DNA from: Dipteronia dyeriana
Lineage: Eukaryota; Streptophyta; Magnoliopsida; Sapindales; Sapindaceae
DNA length: 64,000 bases
Reading direction: 5' to 3'
Assembly (NCBI GenBank): GCA_032871835.1
Contig: CM065297.1
Span: 30,823,598 to 30,887,597, forward strand
Positions 34,342 through 46,094 of this stretch are shown here, one piece after another. The translations under genes and the position numbers were made by a program. Each line of letters starts with the position of its first letter. The first letter of the stretch is position 1. The notes under the pieces are model-generated. The model was given only the letters and a program-made list of their open reading frames with translations. It was not told the origin of the DNA and searched no databases.

Positions 34342-34686
34342 CCTAGTAACAGAAAAAAACTTAAAACTTGATAAGAAACAAAAGAGTTAGGAATGATAGG
34401 TGACTTGTACCAGGTTACCGTGGTACTTAGTCAATGAATCTCAAAAATTCGTCCTTAGAAACATTATAAATACTGATTATCCATTCTAGGAGAATCAAGG
34501 TACCAAGCATTCCTATTCTGGGAATCTTGGTGTTTAAGTGAAAATTTAGTCGAAAGAAATAGGTACTAGGGATCCTCATTCTTTGGAATCCTGGTATCTA
34601 CGTGAAAAGGGCATAGGTATAATAGATCTGGATATTGGGCATTCCTATGCACATGGTATCTCGATACTTAGTCGATATCACAAATC

Positions 34687-34830
34687 GTCCCTATAAAAAG
34701 AAACCTGGTACTTTGGAGACAACTCATTTGAGGTACCTATTGTCCCTGTAAAAAGAAACCTGGTACTTTGGCGATAGCTCATTCGATGTACCTATCGTTC
34801 CTGTAAAAGGAAAATTGGTACTTAAGCGAA
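34687..34830. repeat. 55-base tandem repeat
   Basis: About 2.5 copies starting at 34687, 34742 and 34797, each opening GTCCCTGTAAAAAGAAACC-like. Part of the Tat 3' noncoding region. Confidence 0.85.
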
Positions 34831-34845
34831 TTAAATCTTGGTAGG

Positions 34846-35315
34846 TAACTATGCCATCCAGAGCCTTTTTGGCAGGGGTTGGCCCAGCCAAGGCAGCATG
34901 ATAGCTATTGGGTTGTCCTTGTCTTGAGGAAGCGACGGGCAACCACCACAATTTCGAAACATAGGTCTGGCAGGCAATTATACCTTTTTAAACCAGACCC
35001 TTCCTGAGGAGGTCACCCGATCAAGGTAACAGGATGGCCATTTGGTTGTCGTGGTCTTGAGAAAGCGACGGGCAACTGAGTCTACAACTTCGTAACCTTG
35101 GTATGATAGGCAACTAAGCCATTAAAAACCAGACCTTTCCTAGAGGGGTGGCCCAACCAAGGTCTTACGGAAACTACCTGAAACCAGGGCCATATCTTCA
35201 TGTCCTTGGTCTGGTAGGCAACTATGTCTTTATGAACCAGACCATTCTTGGATGGGAAGGTGGTGGCCCAACCAAGGCACCAGGATTGCCATGTGTCCTT
35301 TCCTAATTCATGGTG
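34846..35315. repeat. Tandem repeat of 108-136 bases, Tat 3' region
   Basis: Four diverged units beginning at about 34846, 34976, 35112 and 35220, sharing AACTATG...ACCAGACC and GGCCCAACCAAGG. Homologous repeats are at 53720-54025 and, in the opposite direction, near 41100-41420. Confidence 0.8.
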
Positions 35316-35469
35316 ATTAAGGCGAACTTCAATGGTAAAATTTGGAGATAAAAATAAGACAAGGAGAATAATGAAGAATCTTTAATGATAATTAAATGGC
35401 AATAAACTTCGTTTAGACGGTACAGGTACTGATACCTATCCAAGATGATACCGGGCGGTCTTCGTTTGG

Positions 35470-35656
35470 AATCTCAGCTCTCTAATGTAGAACTTCTTCA
35501 AGTGGACTGCATTCCATGTGTGATCGATAGGGCATTCATTCATATCTTCTAGCTTGTAGGATCACCATTTTTACCAGGTAAGGGCTCTCCCATTTCAGTT
35601 TTAGTATCTCATTCGACTGCTTCCGAGTGTTTTGGGTTACCTTTTTTAGGACCATG
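35470..35656 (-). pseudogene. Tat integrase C terminus fragment
   Basis: Minus-strand frames read MVLKKVTQNTRKQSNEILKL, KWESPYLVKMVIL and, after a frameshift, YKLEDMNECPIDHTWNAVHL. This is the gypsy integrase C-terminal fold: GDLVLRKV, WEGPYxV, AYxLEDxDG and WNAxHLKxFY. Only this tail is present; the remainder is lost at 35657. Confidence 0.8.
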
Positions 35657-35892
35657 TGAAAATACAAACACGGTTAATTTGTCTTAAGCTAACCTAGAGG
35701 CCCGGGAGGGGGGTGAATAGGTTAGTACACCTTTTTCATTCCCTTTGAAAACAAACATATGTTTGTCCCTCTAAATAGCTTGTATCACAATTTTATATAC
35801 CAAACACAAGAAACTCAAATTTTATATAGGTTATCAAACATAAACCTTTAACAAGTTCAAAGTTTGATATACAATGAGTATCAGTTGCAAGT
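35657..35892 (-). other. Possible SIRE-like LTR end fragment
   Basis: Contains CTAACCTAGAGGCCCGGGAGGGGGGTGAATAGGTT-like sequence (35695-35728), the block seen near the 3' end of SIRE-like LTRs in minus orientation, as at 22265-22290. Only about 230 bases are present and the other end is not found. Confidence 0.45.
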
Positions 35893-36915
35893 TGTTTACA
35901 ACCATTTTTGGTAGGGGTCAAAAGAAGAATTTTTCATCTGCCTAGTACCTGGTAAGGCCTACCCAATATAATCTAGATCCAGACCGGTACCTAGATACCT
36001 GGGATACTCGATACCATGGACTGATAAGAAGTTAGCACTACCACCCATGTACTACCAGTTATCAAGCAGAACTAGTAACGCGAAACCTTCTACCAGGTAC
36101 TTAGGTACCACGATACCTCCTGCCTAGAACCTAGGTATCACGACACCAGCCCAATACCCGAGTACCGTGATACCATTTTGCGACCCATCCGAGGTACGTA
36201 TCCTACCTGCCTAATAAGAAGAATGGTATCATGAAGGTACTAGCCTACCATAATACATAGCCAGAACCATCGTTTCTCCTGCAATGAAGAAGAGAAAGTT
36301 GACTTTTTCCATTTACAACTCCACTAATGGGAAACTCAACCCTAATTAATATGGACAATCAGCCCTATTATTAAGGATCGATCAACTATTTAATGGTCAT
36401 TCACAATGCAATTAATGATTAATCAATTCTTTAATGGAAATTCACAATGCCATTAATGATCAATCAACTTCTTAATGGCCTTTTACAACTCCATTAATGA
36501 TCAGTAAACATCTTCAACGCCCAAATCAATGTTCCTATGATTGCGAATTGATGGAGTGTACAACAAGCAATTGAAAGCTATAAATATGACAAAGCTCTCT
36601 CTAAGAAAGGTATCCAAAAACGGGATCATCGACTACACAACTGATATCTGACCAAGAAGTCGCCTATTGAGAGAAAGGCCAAAGTGGATTCCAGATAGGA
36701 TCTAGAAATCGACTAAAAAGAGAGAAGCCTTCATACCTCTCCTGAATTCCTCATATACCATTATTGTTGTATTGTATTTACTACATGTGTTAACCTTCAT
36801 GAGCAATGCACCGGTATCGGTTAACATTTGATTACTTTTGTAAGCTCTCCAGAGCACCATGGTTGTATTAGTTTGCCATTCTTGTAAGCTCTTAGGAGTG
36901 CTCCTTTACATATAT
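35893..36915 (+). repeat. Tat-like LTR, variant subfamily (G-b)
   Basis: Starts TGTTTACAACCATTTTTGG and closely matches 42007-43020. Contains TATA-like GCTATAAATATGAC at 36570, repeated TTAATGATCAATCAA motifs and a CGGTTAACA near 36826. It runs directly into the next LTR at 36916, so its right end is uncertain. Confidence 0.7.
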
Positions 36916-37975
36916 TGTTAATAACCATTTTTGGCAAGAGTTCGAAGGAAATTTTTCCATCTAGCTGGCACACGGTAGGAGACATCTCCATATTTGTGGT
37001 AGGTACTAGACGTTATGGTTTACCTCGAAGTACCGGGTCTCACACAACTGAGGTACCTAGACATCATTATTGAAGCAAGATGAAGCTCTTATGCCTCCAC
37101 CGACCACCCAACCGGTACTTGAGTACCCTGACCCTATCTTGCTATTCAGTCATGGTACATATCCTACCTCACAATCAAGAAAGAAGATCCCTATAAAGCT
37201 TCTGGATGAGCGTCAAGCTCTAGCATGATTGACTAAACACCTTGCCACCGGAACGGTACCCTATGATACCTCGTTAGCAAACTAGTACCTCGAGATAACT
37301 TGCCATCGGGATGATCAAGCACCACATCATCAGGTCAATACCTTAAGGTGTCATGCCACTAGCAAGTGAAATCAGAATCACTCTCCAAACCATAACAAGA
37401 TCCAAGTATTGAGCCATAATCAAATAGTCTAGAAAGGAAACAAACATGATTGTCTCCAAGATATCCTCCACAAACCGATTCTCTAGGGTCAACTATATTA
37501 AATAGAAAATCCCCCCAAGTGGGGCAGAAGATCAATGCAGTGACCTTCGACTTGTATACCAAGGAAAAGCTATAGTGACTCCATGTATAAATACAAAGAT
37601 AATAGCATGAATAAAAAGGAAGGAAAAAGATCGACAACTCCAAGAACCTTAAGAGCTATCACTTAATCCTGCAATCATGATTGAGCCTGGCCATCGCCAT
37701 TGTTAGTTGTGCCCACTTATCGACATGTATGAATTCGCCACCTCCTATTAGCTAGAAAGAGAAGAGAGGCAGAGAGTAATCCAAGCAATTGTACATACTA
37801 AATTACTAAATAAAATAACATCTTTCAGTTCATTATAATCCTTTCTTACATTTCATCCATTTCTTACACATGAAACAGGTACAACAGGTACCTACTCCGA
37901 CCGCAATCAACCTAGGTTACGGTCGTGAGGGTGTTAGTAAAGATTTCTCACCTCAAGTGAATTTTCAGTTAACAC
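36916..37975 (+). repeat. Tat-like 5' LTR (G-d)
   Basis: About 1060 bases from TGTTAATAACCATTTTTGG to CAGTTAACA, homologous to 33180-34341. It is followed by a PBS, so it acts as a 5' LTR in plus orientation. Confidence 0.75.
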
Positions 37976-37976
37976 T

Positions 37977-37998
37977 TTTTGGCACAGTGTGTGGAAAA
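37977..37998 (+). promoter_or_regulatory. Decayed Tat-type primer-binding site
   Basis: TTTTTGGCACAGTGTGTGGA matches the TTTGGCGCCGTCTGTGGGAA sequence that follows the LTR in many plant Tat elements, with three or four changes. It sets the LTR orientation for the whole family. Confidence 0.65.
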
Positions 37999-37999
37999 A

Positions 38000-38990
38000 T
38001 TCCACATACTTCTAGGATCCCAAGCAAACCTCTGGACCAGTACTTGACCGACGTCTCCTCTCCATTTGTACTAGGTCATTCAACGCCCTTATGAGCCACC
38101 AATGTCCCAATCCGTTCAGGGAGAGCCTAGAGGCTTCCAACATTTGGTAAGGCATTCTATGTGCCTAAGCACGTCTTTGGTGCAGTAGTACCACATCAAG
38201 ACCGGTGGCTTCGCTCCATGTGTATTTGGCCATTCATTGCCCTGGCAAGCCACTGAATCCCCGATCTGATTAAGGAAAGCCCAGAGGCTTCCCACATTTA
38301 GTAAAGCCCTCTACATGCCCATGCAAGCCTATAAAGCAGAAACAATGTTGTAAGGCCCAATGACTCCTCACTTCTTGTACCTGGTCGGTCAACTCCCAAG
38401 TGAGCCACTACGGTCCTGGTCCATTCCAAGAGGGTCTAGAGCCTAGATTCAATTGTTGGGGACATCTAGAATCCCAATTATACCTCTAGACTGGTACCAG
38501 GCTGGTGGATCCTCTCTATTTATACCAGGCTATTCAACACCCTAGCAAGCCACTGTTATCCCGATCTGTTCAAGAAGAGCCCAGAGGCTTCCCATATTTG
38601 GTAAGGCCTTCTAAGTGCCTAAGCAAGCCTCTTGAACAACACTAACGTTAGAAGACTAGCATCTCCTCACTTCATATGCCAGGCCGGTCAACGCCCAAGT
38701 GAGCCACTGAGCTCCCGGTTAGTTTCAAATAGGTCTAGAGCCTCATTTCAACTTTTGGGAACTTCTAGGATCCCAAGCATGCCTTTGGACCGGTACCAGA
38801 TTGGTGGCTTCTCTCTATTTATACCGGGCAATTCAACGCCTTAGAGAGTCATCGTTATCCCGACTCGTTTAGGGAGAGCACCGAGGCTTTCCACATTTGG
38901 TAAGGCCTTATACATGCCTAAGCAAGCCATTGGAGCAGCAGCTTTGCTGCAAGGCCCAGTGTCTCCTCACTTCTTGTACCCACCGTCGTC
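38000..38990. repeat. 300-base diverged tandem repeat array
   Basis: Anchor AGAGGCTTCC recurs at 38131, 38285, 38585 and 38884, and the anchor GATCCCAAGCA at 38015, 38469 and 38768, giving a period of 299-300 bases with one short 154-base unit at the left. One more unit lies at 40010-40480. No coding content. Placed directly after a PBS, where gag would normally be. Confidence 0.8.
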
Positions 38991-40010
38991 TCGATCTACC
39001 ACCCTAGTTAGTCTCCTCAACAGTAGCAGCTCATTCTTCATTGGTCCTGCTACTTCGTTAGAGGAATGGTCATCATCCCTTAACGCCGTTACTTCATATC
39101 CAGCTTTCACAACCTTGGTCGGAACAACCTGAATCAGTATGGGCAACCATCTCTTCAGCTGGATCGATTTGGACTTCTTCCGCCACTAGAGCACTAGTAT
39201 GAACCTCCTCTTCCCTAGTAAAATCAGACTGGATCTCTACCTTTTTGATAGGTGTAGATGGATATGTACTCTTGTTTGAAGTTTTTTCTACATCAAAAAA
39301 CTTCTGTAGCAGCCCATCTCCGCTAGATCAGTTCGTACCTCCCTTCCTTGGTAGGAATGATCTAGAACTCAACCTCCTTGACAGGTTTAGATGGAAAGGT
39401 ATGTAGGTTTAAAGCTCCTCCCATATCTTGAACCACTGTAACAATAGGGGATTTTGAGGTAGTTCTAACCTAGTACGACTCGATACGAAGATGGAGATAT
39501 GCACCAAGTCCTCCTTACCATTTACGCACATGGTGACTCAAGAAGGATCGACTTTAGTCAGAGCAAATCAAGCTAACTCCGTAACTTTTTCCATGATCCC
39601 CTCCTTGTTCCATCCTCTAATGACACTCAGGTCAAAAAAAGGAGGAAAAATTTAAGCTGCCTGGTAAGAAGCATAGTAGCATCATTTAGTAAAGAAAGTG
39701 TCCACTCTGACACTTACAAGGTAGCCACGCTGCTTCACAGAGTTTAGACCACTTCTTCCAAAAAAATTCACCACATTTAGAGTGATCCATGTGAGGAACG
39801 GTAGATGGACTTGAGTCTCTCTGTATCATATGCATGATTTATCTGCTCCCTGTCTACCTGTGCCTTAGTTGTAGTTACCTCAGCTTTGTTCAGGGTTTTG
39901 TTTAAGACGATCACTCCCTTCGCTGCCTTGGTCATCTTCTCCTTAGTCTGCCCAAGCTCGTCCTTAACAGCGTTAGCCTACTCCTGAAGAGTATCAAACT
40001 GGAGGCTCTT
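38991..40010 (-). pseudogene. Fragment of Tat antisense ORF, coiled-coil part
   Basis: Minus-strand translation has VKDELGQTKEKMTKAAKGVI, LNKTLNKAEVTTTKAQVDRE and a Glu-rich tail (FTREEEVHTSALVAEEVQI), with stops. It resembles the coiled-coil and acidic parts of the antisense ORF at 52009-52735 (ELTKGELDQTKGVVHALRLN). The N-terminal RLPLHP domain is not seen. It runs against the plus-strand LTRs that flank it, as in the other two Tat copies. Confidence 0.55.
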
Positions 40011-40500
40011 CTCTATTAGTACTGGGCACTCAACACCCTAGCGAGCCACTGATATCGCGATCCATTCAGTAAGAGCCCAGAGTCTTTCCATATTTGATGA
40101 GGCCTCATACATGCCTAAGAATACCTATGGGGGTATCAGCACAGCTTTAGGATTTATGGTTTCCTCACTTATTAGATTGGCCCTTTGAGCGAAGTCTAGA
40201 GCCTCTTCTCAATTGCTAATATCTCTTTGAATCCCAAGCATGCCTCTTGACCGGTATCAAGCCAATGGTTATCCACTTATTGTTTGGGCCCCTCACAACG
40301 TCTATATAAGCAACTGAGGTCCCAGTTCGTTCAAACAGAATCTCTAGCCTACTACAATTATAGAGGATTCTCATCTACCCTAAGCAGGCCGCCTCTAAGC
40401 CGGTTACATAACTTGGATACTAGAAGTTCACCATTTTCTTTAGTACCCCTGTGAGACCCAACTTCAAAAGATTCCTTCTAGTGACCGGTCCAAAATAACT
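40011..40500. repeat. Further unit of the 300-base repeat
   Basis: Repeats CTCTATTAGTACTGGGCACT...GAGCCACTGATATC...AGAGCCCAGAGTCTTTCC and GAATCCCAAGCATGCC, as in the array at 38000-38990, from which it is separated by the antisense ORF piece. Confidence 0.75.
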
Positions 40501-40679
40501 AGCACCTTAGCGAAAAGTCACTATGTTACCTGGAATGCGCATCACCTTAAAAGGTTTTAGCCTTCAAGTCCGCAGTAGCAAGGTGAGCATTGACTAGTAT
40601 CACCATGAGTTTGTATTTCCTTTGATTTCGATCTCCATGATATTTCTCCCATGATCACCATTCGCCTATGATCAAGACC

Positions 40680-41045
40680 ATGAGAGCTACCCCATGTTTT
40701 TGATGCCCTGAACTGGATTAATTCCTCTAGAGGACTGCTTTGACCAGGAGAGCTACATAGCACTCCTGATGCCCTGGACTGGATTAATCCCTCAAGGGGG
40801 ATTGCTTTAACCTTGACTAGATTAATCCATCCAGAAGGATTGCCTTGACCAGGAGAGCTACACCACGTTCCTGATGCCCTAGACCATATTAATGCATCTA
40901 TGAGGATTGCATTGACCAGGAGAGCTACACCGTACTCCTGATGCCTTGGACCAGCTTAATCTATCCAAGAGGATCGCCTTAACCAGGAAAGCTATACAAC
41001 ACTTCTGATGCCCTTGATCGAATTAATCCCTTTAGAAGGATCACC
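40680..41045. repeat. 67-base tandem repeat
   Basis: Units with TTGACCAGGAGAGCTACAC and CTGATGCCCTGGACC start near 40741, 40847, 40913 and 40980; spacing 66-67 except a 106-base step that includes a partial unit. Five to six copies in all. Confidence 0.88.
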
Positions 41046-41089
41046 ATGGTATTTCAACAATGATCGCCTCAAGACTAAGACAACGAAAT

Positions 41090-41984
41090 GACCCTCCTGC
41101 TGCTCTGGCCAGCACTACCTTCTGTTTGGAAGGGTCTGTTCCATAAGGTATAGTTGCCTGCTAGATCTCGAGACCAGGGACTAGTCGGGGGAGCCACTTT
41201 CACGATCCCTAATGCTTTTAGTCCCGCGAAACCCACCCTCTAGTCGCAAGTGTAGAGTTTGCCTACCAAGCCAAGATCACGAAGTTGATGCCTTAGTTAC
41301 CCATCACTTTCTCAAGATCAGGATAGCCTAATAGCAATCCTACTATCTTAGTCGGGTCTCCCCCCCTCCGCCAGAAAGGATCTGGATAGCATAATGGCCT
41401 ACCAGGATTATTTCGCCTATATACCAAAATTCCTGAAATAGGAATGCTAGGTACCTAGATGGGCCACAAGAGCTTCATCCCAAAAGATCGAGCAGTATGG
41501 TTTTTCATATATTACCTTTATCGGTTATAAAATTTTATTTTGACTAGAGCGTCAAAAGTTCCACCAAAAGGAATATCCCTATATTTGGTCTGCCACCGCT
41601 CATTTGTATTGCAGGAACGTCAGATACCCGGATTCGCCTATGATTCACCTATATATAAATACTTGATATGGAAATGGCATAAGTTTCCTACCAAGATCTT
41701 TTTGCCTAAGTACTAGGATTCCTGGAATAGGAATGCTAGGTACCCGAATTCACATATGTTTCACCGATGTATAAAAACCTAGTGTGGAAGTGGCGTTAGT
41801 TTCCTATTAAGGTCTTTTCGCCTAAGTACCAGGATTCCTAAAGTAGGAATGTCAAGTACCCTGGTTTGCCTGAGCCAAGCATGATATGAACAATTTTGTT
41901 TCAAGTAATGGTTACCAGTAAGAAGCAATAAGCAAAAAATTTCAAGCATTACAGATCTTGACCCCAACCCTAACTTAATACCAA
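41090..41984 (+). repeat. Tat 3' noncoding region with 116-base repeats
   Basis: Reverse-complement homologue of the region at 34350-35300. Two clear units (GTTTCCTACCAAG at 41693 and GTTTCCTATTAAGG at 41809) give a 116-base period. TAGGAATGCTAGGTACC recurs at about 41436 and 41730. The tract TCAAAAGGGACTTC just before the next LTR (41991-42004) is the likely polypurine tract. Confidence 0.7.
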
Positions 41985-42006
41985 TGTTCAAGTCAAAAGG
42001 GACTTC

Positions 42007-43028
42007 TATTAACAGCCATTTTTGGCAGGGGTCTAAAGAAGATTTGTTCATCTGCCTAGTACCTGGTAGGGCCTACTGGTAGAATCTAGATCGAGTCCGG
42101 TACCAAGATACTTGGGATTCTTGATACCATGGGCCGATAAGAAGTCAACACCACCCCTCACATACTGCCAGTTATCAAGCGGAACCGTTACATGGAACCT
42201 CCTACCTGGTACATGGGTACCACGATACCTCCTACCTATAACCTAAGTACCATGACACCAGCCTGGTACCCGAGTACTATGATACCATTTTAGGACCCAC
42301 CCGGGGTACGTATCCTAACTGCCCAGAAAGAAGAATGGTATCAGAAAGGTACCAACCTACTAGAATACATAGATAGAACCATTATTTCTTCTCTGGCAAT
42401 GAAAAAGAGAAAGTTGACTTCTCAAGCCATTTACAACGCCATTAATGGAGAAAGTCAACCCTAATTAATGGGGACAATGAACCCCATCCCCATTAATGAG
42501 GATCAGTCGACTCTTTAATGGCCATTCATAACACCATTATTGATCAATCAATTCTTTAATGGCAATTCACAATGCCATTAATGTTCAATCAACTCCTTAA
42601 TTGTTTTTCACAACGCCATTAATGATCAATCAACTCCATCAATGCCAAATAAGTGTTCCTATGATTGCGAATTGATAGAGTGAGCAATAAGCAATTAAAA
42701 CCTATAGATATCGCAAATCTCTCTCCAAGAGAGGCATTCAAAAACAAATAATCGACTACACAACTGATACTTGACCTAGAAATCGCCTATTGAGGGGAAG
42801 GCAAAAATGGATTCTCGATAGGATCCGAAAATTGACCAAAAAGAGAGAAGCCTACATTCCTCACCTGAATTCCTCCTACACCATTATTGTGGTATCATAT
42901 TTACTACATGTTTTAACCTTCACCAGGAATGCACCGGTATCGGTTAACATTCGATTACTATTGTAAGCTCTTAGAAGCACCATGGTTGCATTATTTTCCC
43001 ATTCTTGTAAGAACCCAATATGGCTTCT
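42007..43028 (+). repeat. Tat-like 3' LTR, variant subfamily (G-c)
   Basis: Starts TATTAACAGCCATTTTTGG after a PPT and matches 35893-36905 closely, so the pair may be the LTRs of one non-autonomous element spanning the repeats between them (a normal LTR, G-d, has become placed inside). CGGTTAACA is at 42941-42949, but homology to G-b continues another 80 bases or so. Confidence 0.7.

Positions 43029-43091
<63 letters not shown>
43029..43091. repeat. (AT)n microsatellite between opposed LTRs
   Basis: About 62 bases of uninterrupted AT at the meeting point of a plus-oriented LTR (left) and a minus-oriented LTR (right). Confidence 0.95.
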
Positions 43092-43096
<5 letters not shown>

Positions 43097-43398
43097 CAAA
43101 AAAATTTCTTTGGGTGAGGAATCTCAGTTAGCACCCTCATGATGGAGGATCATGATCGGGGTGGGTACCTTCGATATCGGTTATACACGAAAAAAAATTA
43201 GTGAGACTAATAAGAAAAGTGATGGTGTATTAAATGATATTTTTGATCGAATTGAAGCAATAAATACAATAAAATGATAACAATTTAGTGGTGTGAAACT
43301 CTAAATCTCTATCCCTCTTGCCTAACTAATTTGGAGGTGGCGAACTCGTATTTGTCGTTAAGTGGACACAAATTTCTCTATATTATTTAGTCAAACGG

Positions 43399-45507
43399 TG
43401 TGTTGGAACCAGTGAACTTGTTATCGTAATTTTTTCGGAACTAATACATATTAATTATTACAATAATAAATAAATATTTAAACACAGGAAATTATAATCA
43501 ATATAATCAGAAGAAGAAAATCTTACCAACGTTTGGAGACTCATTCACTTTACAATATACTCATGTTTGAACCAATCTTACCAACGTTTGGAGGCTCCTT
43601 CACTTACGATATACTACTGTCTCAACCACTCGATCTTCCACGCTATATCCCAGAACCGGTAACTGCGTGTGGACGCGTCACGTACGTGGGAACTTGAATG
43701 GATGATGAAAAGAGAATAAGAATGAAGAAACTCTTTCTTCTTGTTTTCACACAACTCTTGCATGCAACTTTTCTTAATTGATACACACACTTGCACGTTT
43801 TCACTGATATCTATTTTTTTTATCAAGCAACACTTGAACTGATATATCTTTTAATATTAATATCAATTCACGCACAGAATGAATACCAATCGCATCTTCT
43901 GCAAAACCAATGACTAATGCATTTTGATCAGGTAAGGTTGTATATTGATCTCACGCATAGACAATTACAAATTGCATCTCATGTGTTTTTATCAGGTAAG
44001 GTTGTTTCTCTTTTTAATTGATTTACGCCCATCCAATTTGCATAATATGCAAATTCTTGTGTTTGAATTTTAGTTGGATATCAACTATCCGTTTTTCAAA
44101 GAAACAATATATATCTCATATTTTTTTTTCTTTTAAAAATTTAATAATATCTTTATTTGATTTTCAAAATCTTTTAAATGATATCTCATATCTTATATTT
44201 TAAAAGATAATTAAATATTTATTTTTAATTTAAACATTTTAAATTCAATTTCCAATATTTAATTTAATAAAATAAAATAATCATATTATCTTATTCTATT
44301 TAAAATCAAATGTCAACTAACACCCTCCATTTAGTGATTAATAACATAATTAAATAATCTTATTATTTAATTAATTTAATCAATATTAATCATTAATTAA
44401 ATAATCCCATTATTCAATTAATTCCTGAATAAATATGTGTCATTTTTGTAACACAATTAATTGAACAATCCAATTAATTAACTGTGACCCTTGTTACCTA
44501 AATCGATCGGGCTAGCAAGGGGACCTAATGGACCCACAGTATTTTGAACTCCAATAATCCTCAGAATCATTAATTAAACTCTTTAATTAATATTCCTTGA
44601 TTATTAACTCCTGTGTTATTCCACTAAAAACCAGAAGCTGCACTCTCTTAACTGTAGACGTTTTTACACAGACCGATACAACTCGGTGTCCGTCGATATA
44701 GCTATTACATATGGTGTGATCCTCAGTAGTAGTTCATAATTATAGTTGGGTCATAATGTCCATTATACCCCTCTAATTACATATATCCTTTAAGTATCAT
44801 TTATTATCTAATGGACAACAAATCCCATTTCCTCAAATAATTAAGAGAGCACTCATATTGTCCAAGCCCCGAATCGACCCTTAAGGGAACTACCATATAC
44901 TTCTCACAAGATGGAGTGGATTTCACTATTGTATACAAACCTTCCCAACCACAAGCAAAACCGCAATCCTAATATACAGAGCATATTGATCGGGAATTGC
45001 ATCCGACCTCACCCATGGTATATTAAAGACCACGATCTAACCTGAAAGAGATGATAAAACACTCAAGATTAAGATCACCCACATATTGCCATTATTAGTT
45101 GATATATATGAATCTCATCGATAAACGGATCTTGGTGACAGATTCATATAGATCATGGCCCAGTACTATTTGATCACATCATACAAGGTGTCTCCATTTC
45201 TACATCTCATATGAATAATTCAGGGTAGAATCATCGTACATTACAGAATAGACCGTAGCTATAGATTAAACATAAATAAAGTACCCAACTTTATTTGCTA
45301 TCTATGGACTCTTTAGATTGAATGTCTTTTACTATATCAATCTGTATATGACACTTATATACACAGTTCAAGATTACATCCGAAAATCTTGGATGTTAAA
45401 TATATGCACAAGTTATTAAATAAACAACACAATAAGAATGAATTGAACTTTTCTTTTATATATTTCTTAAATCCATTTACTAATCATATCTTTAGGGCAA
45501 TGATTAC
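43399..45507 (-). mobile_element. Long LTR, family S, copy S1 (probably solo)
   Basis: About 2.1 kb; the minus strand ends TGGTTCCAACA at 43399, and its 5' part aligns with 63114-64000 for nearly 890 bases (AAGAGAGTGCAGCTTC, GACACCGAGTTGTATCG). No protein domain inside. The 5' end near 45507 differs from the TGTTGGG of S2. Against the intact LTR copy about 100 bases of host LTR are missing at the insertion site, so no target duplication is seen. A 57-base segment is duplicated at about 43521-43614. Confidence 0.75.
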
Positions 45508-46094
45508 CCCTCCCTCTCTAGTCAGTTTTAGCCATCTACTTATACATGAAGTGGTAAAGGTTTTTCCCTGGCGTACACTCTGAAGATTATTGGATTGATC
45601 TTCATTCCCCATTTGGTATTATTTTTCATTTGATACGATTGACCCTAGAGAATCAGCTGGCGGAGGATATCCTGCTGGGAAAATGTGTTTGTTTCCTTTT
45701 TGGACTCTATAACTATAATTACGCACACGTGGAGTTTGCTTTCACATAGGAAAATAATTCTACTTCTTATATCATTGGCGTAGCACTTCAGAGCATTGTG
45801 CCAGTGATATGGTATTGTATCTTGGAGTACACGCATGCTGTTGAAGTTTCCCGAGGTACCATCCTGGTGAGGTAAAGCTCAACTGATGGCGGTGACGTGG
45901 TATCTCGAGGTACCATCCTGGTAGTGGGGTATCTCGGCGTATTATTCTAGTGATGTGGCACTTTATTGGTTTCTCAGGTGAGTTACCTCGAGGTACCATT
46001 CTGATTATGAGGTATTTGGTTGATCTTATTGGAGCTTTACAGCCTCCTAGGAACTTTACAAGCATCCTCCATTTTTCTAGAAAGGCAAGATAAA
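45508..46094 (-). repeat. Middle piece of G-right 3' LTR
   Basis: Aligns with 33430-33960 of the G-left LTR in reverse orientation, including GGAAACAAACACATTT and the downstream CAAATGGGGAA. The last bases, 46090-46094 (ATAAA), are the left target duplication of R1. Confidence 0.8.

Larger units (their letters stand above)
34342..35656 (-). mobile_element. Tat-like fragment: integrase end plus 3' repeats
   Basis: On the minus strand the end of integrase (35656-35470) is followed by repeats that match the 3' region of G-right (53480-54100). The fragment faces the G-left LTR, so G-left was inserted into or recombined beside it. Confidence 0.75.

Noticed and set aside
38000..38990. Regularly spaced repeats considered as a CRISPR array
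   Set aside because: Period of 300 bases with diverged units and no short direct repeats with unique spacers, in a plant nuclear region.
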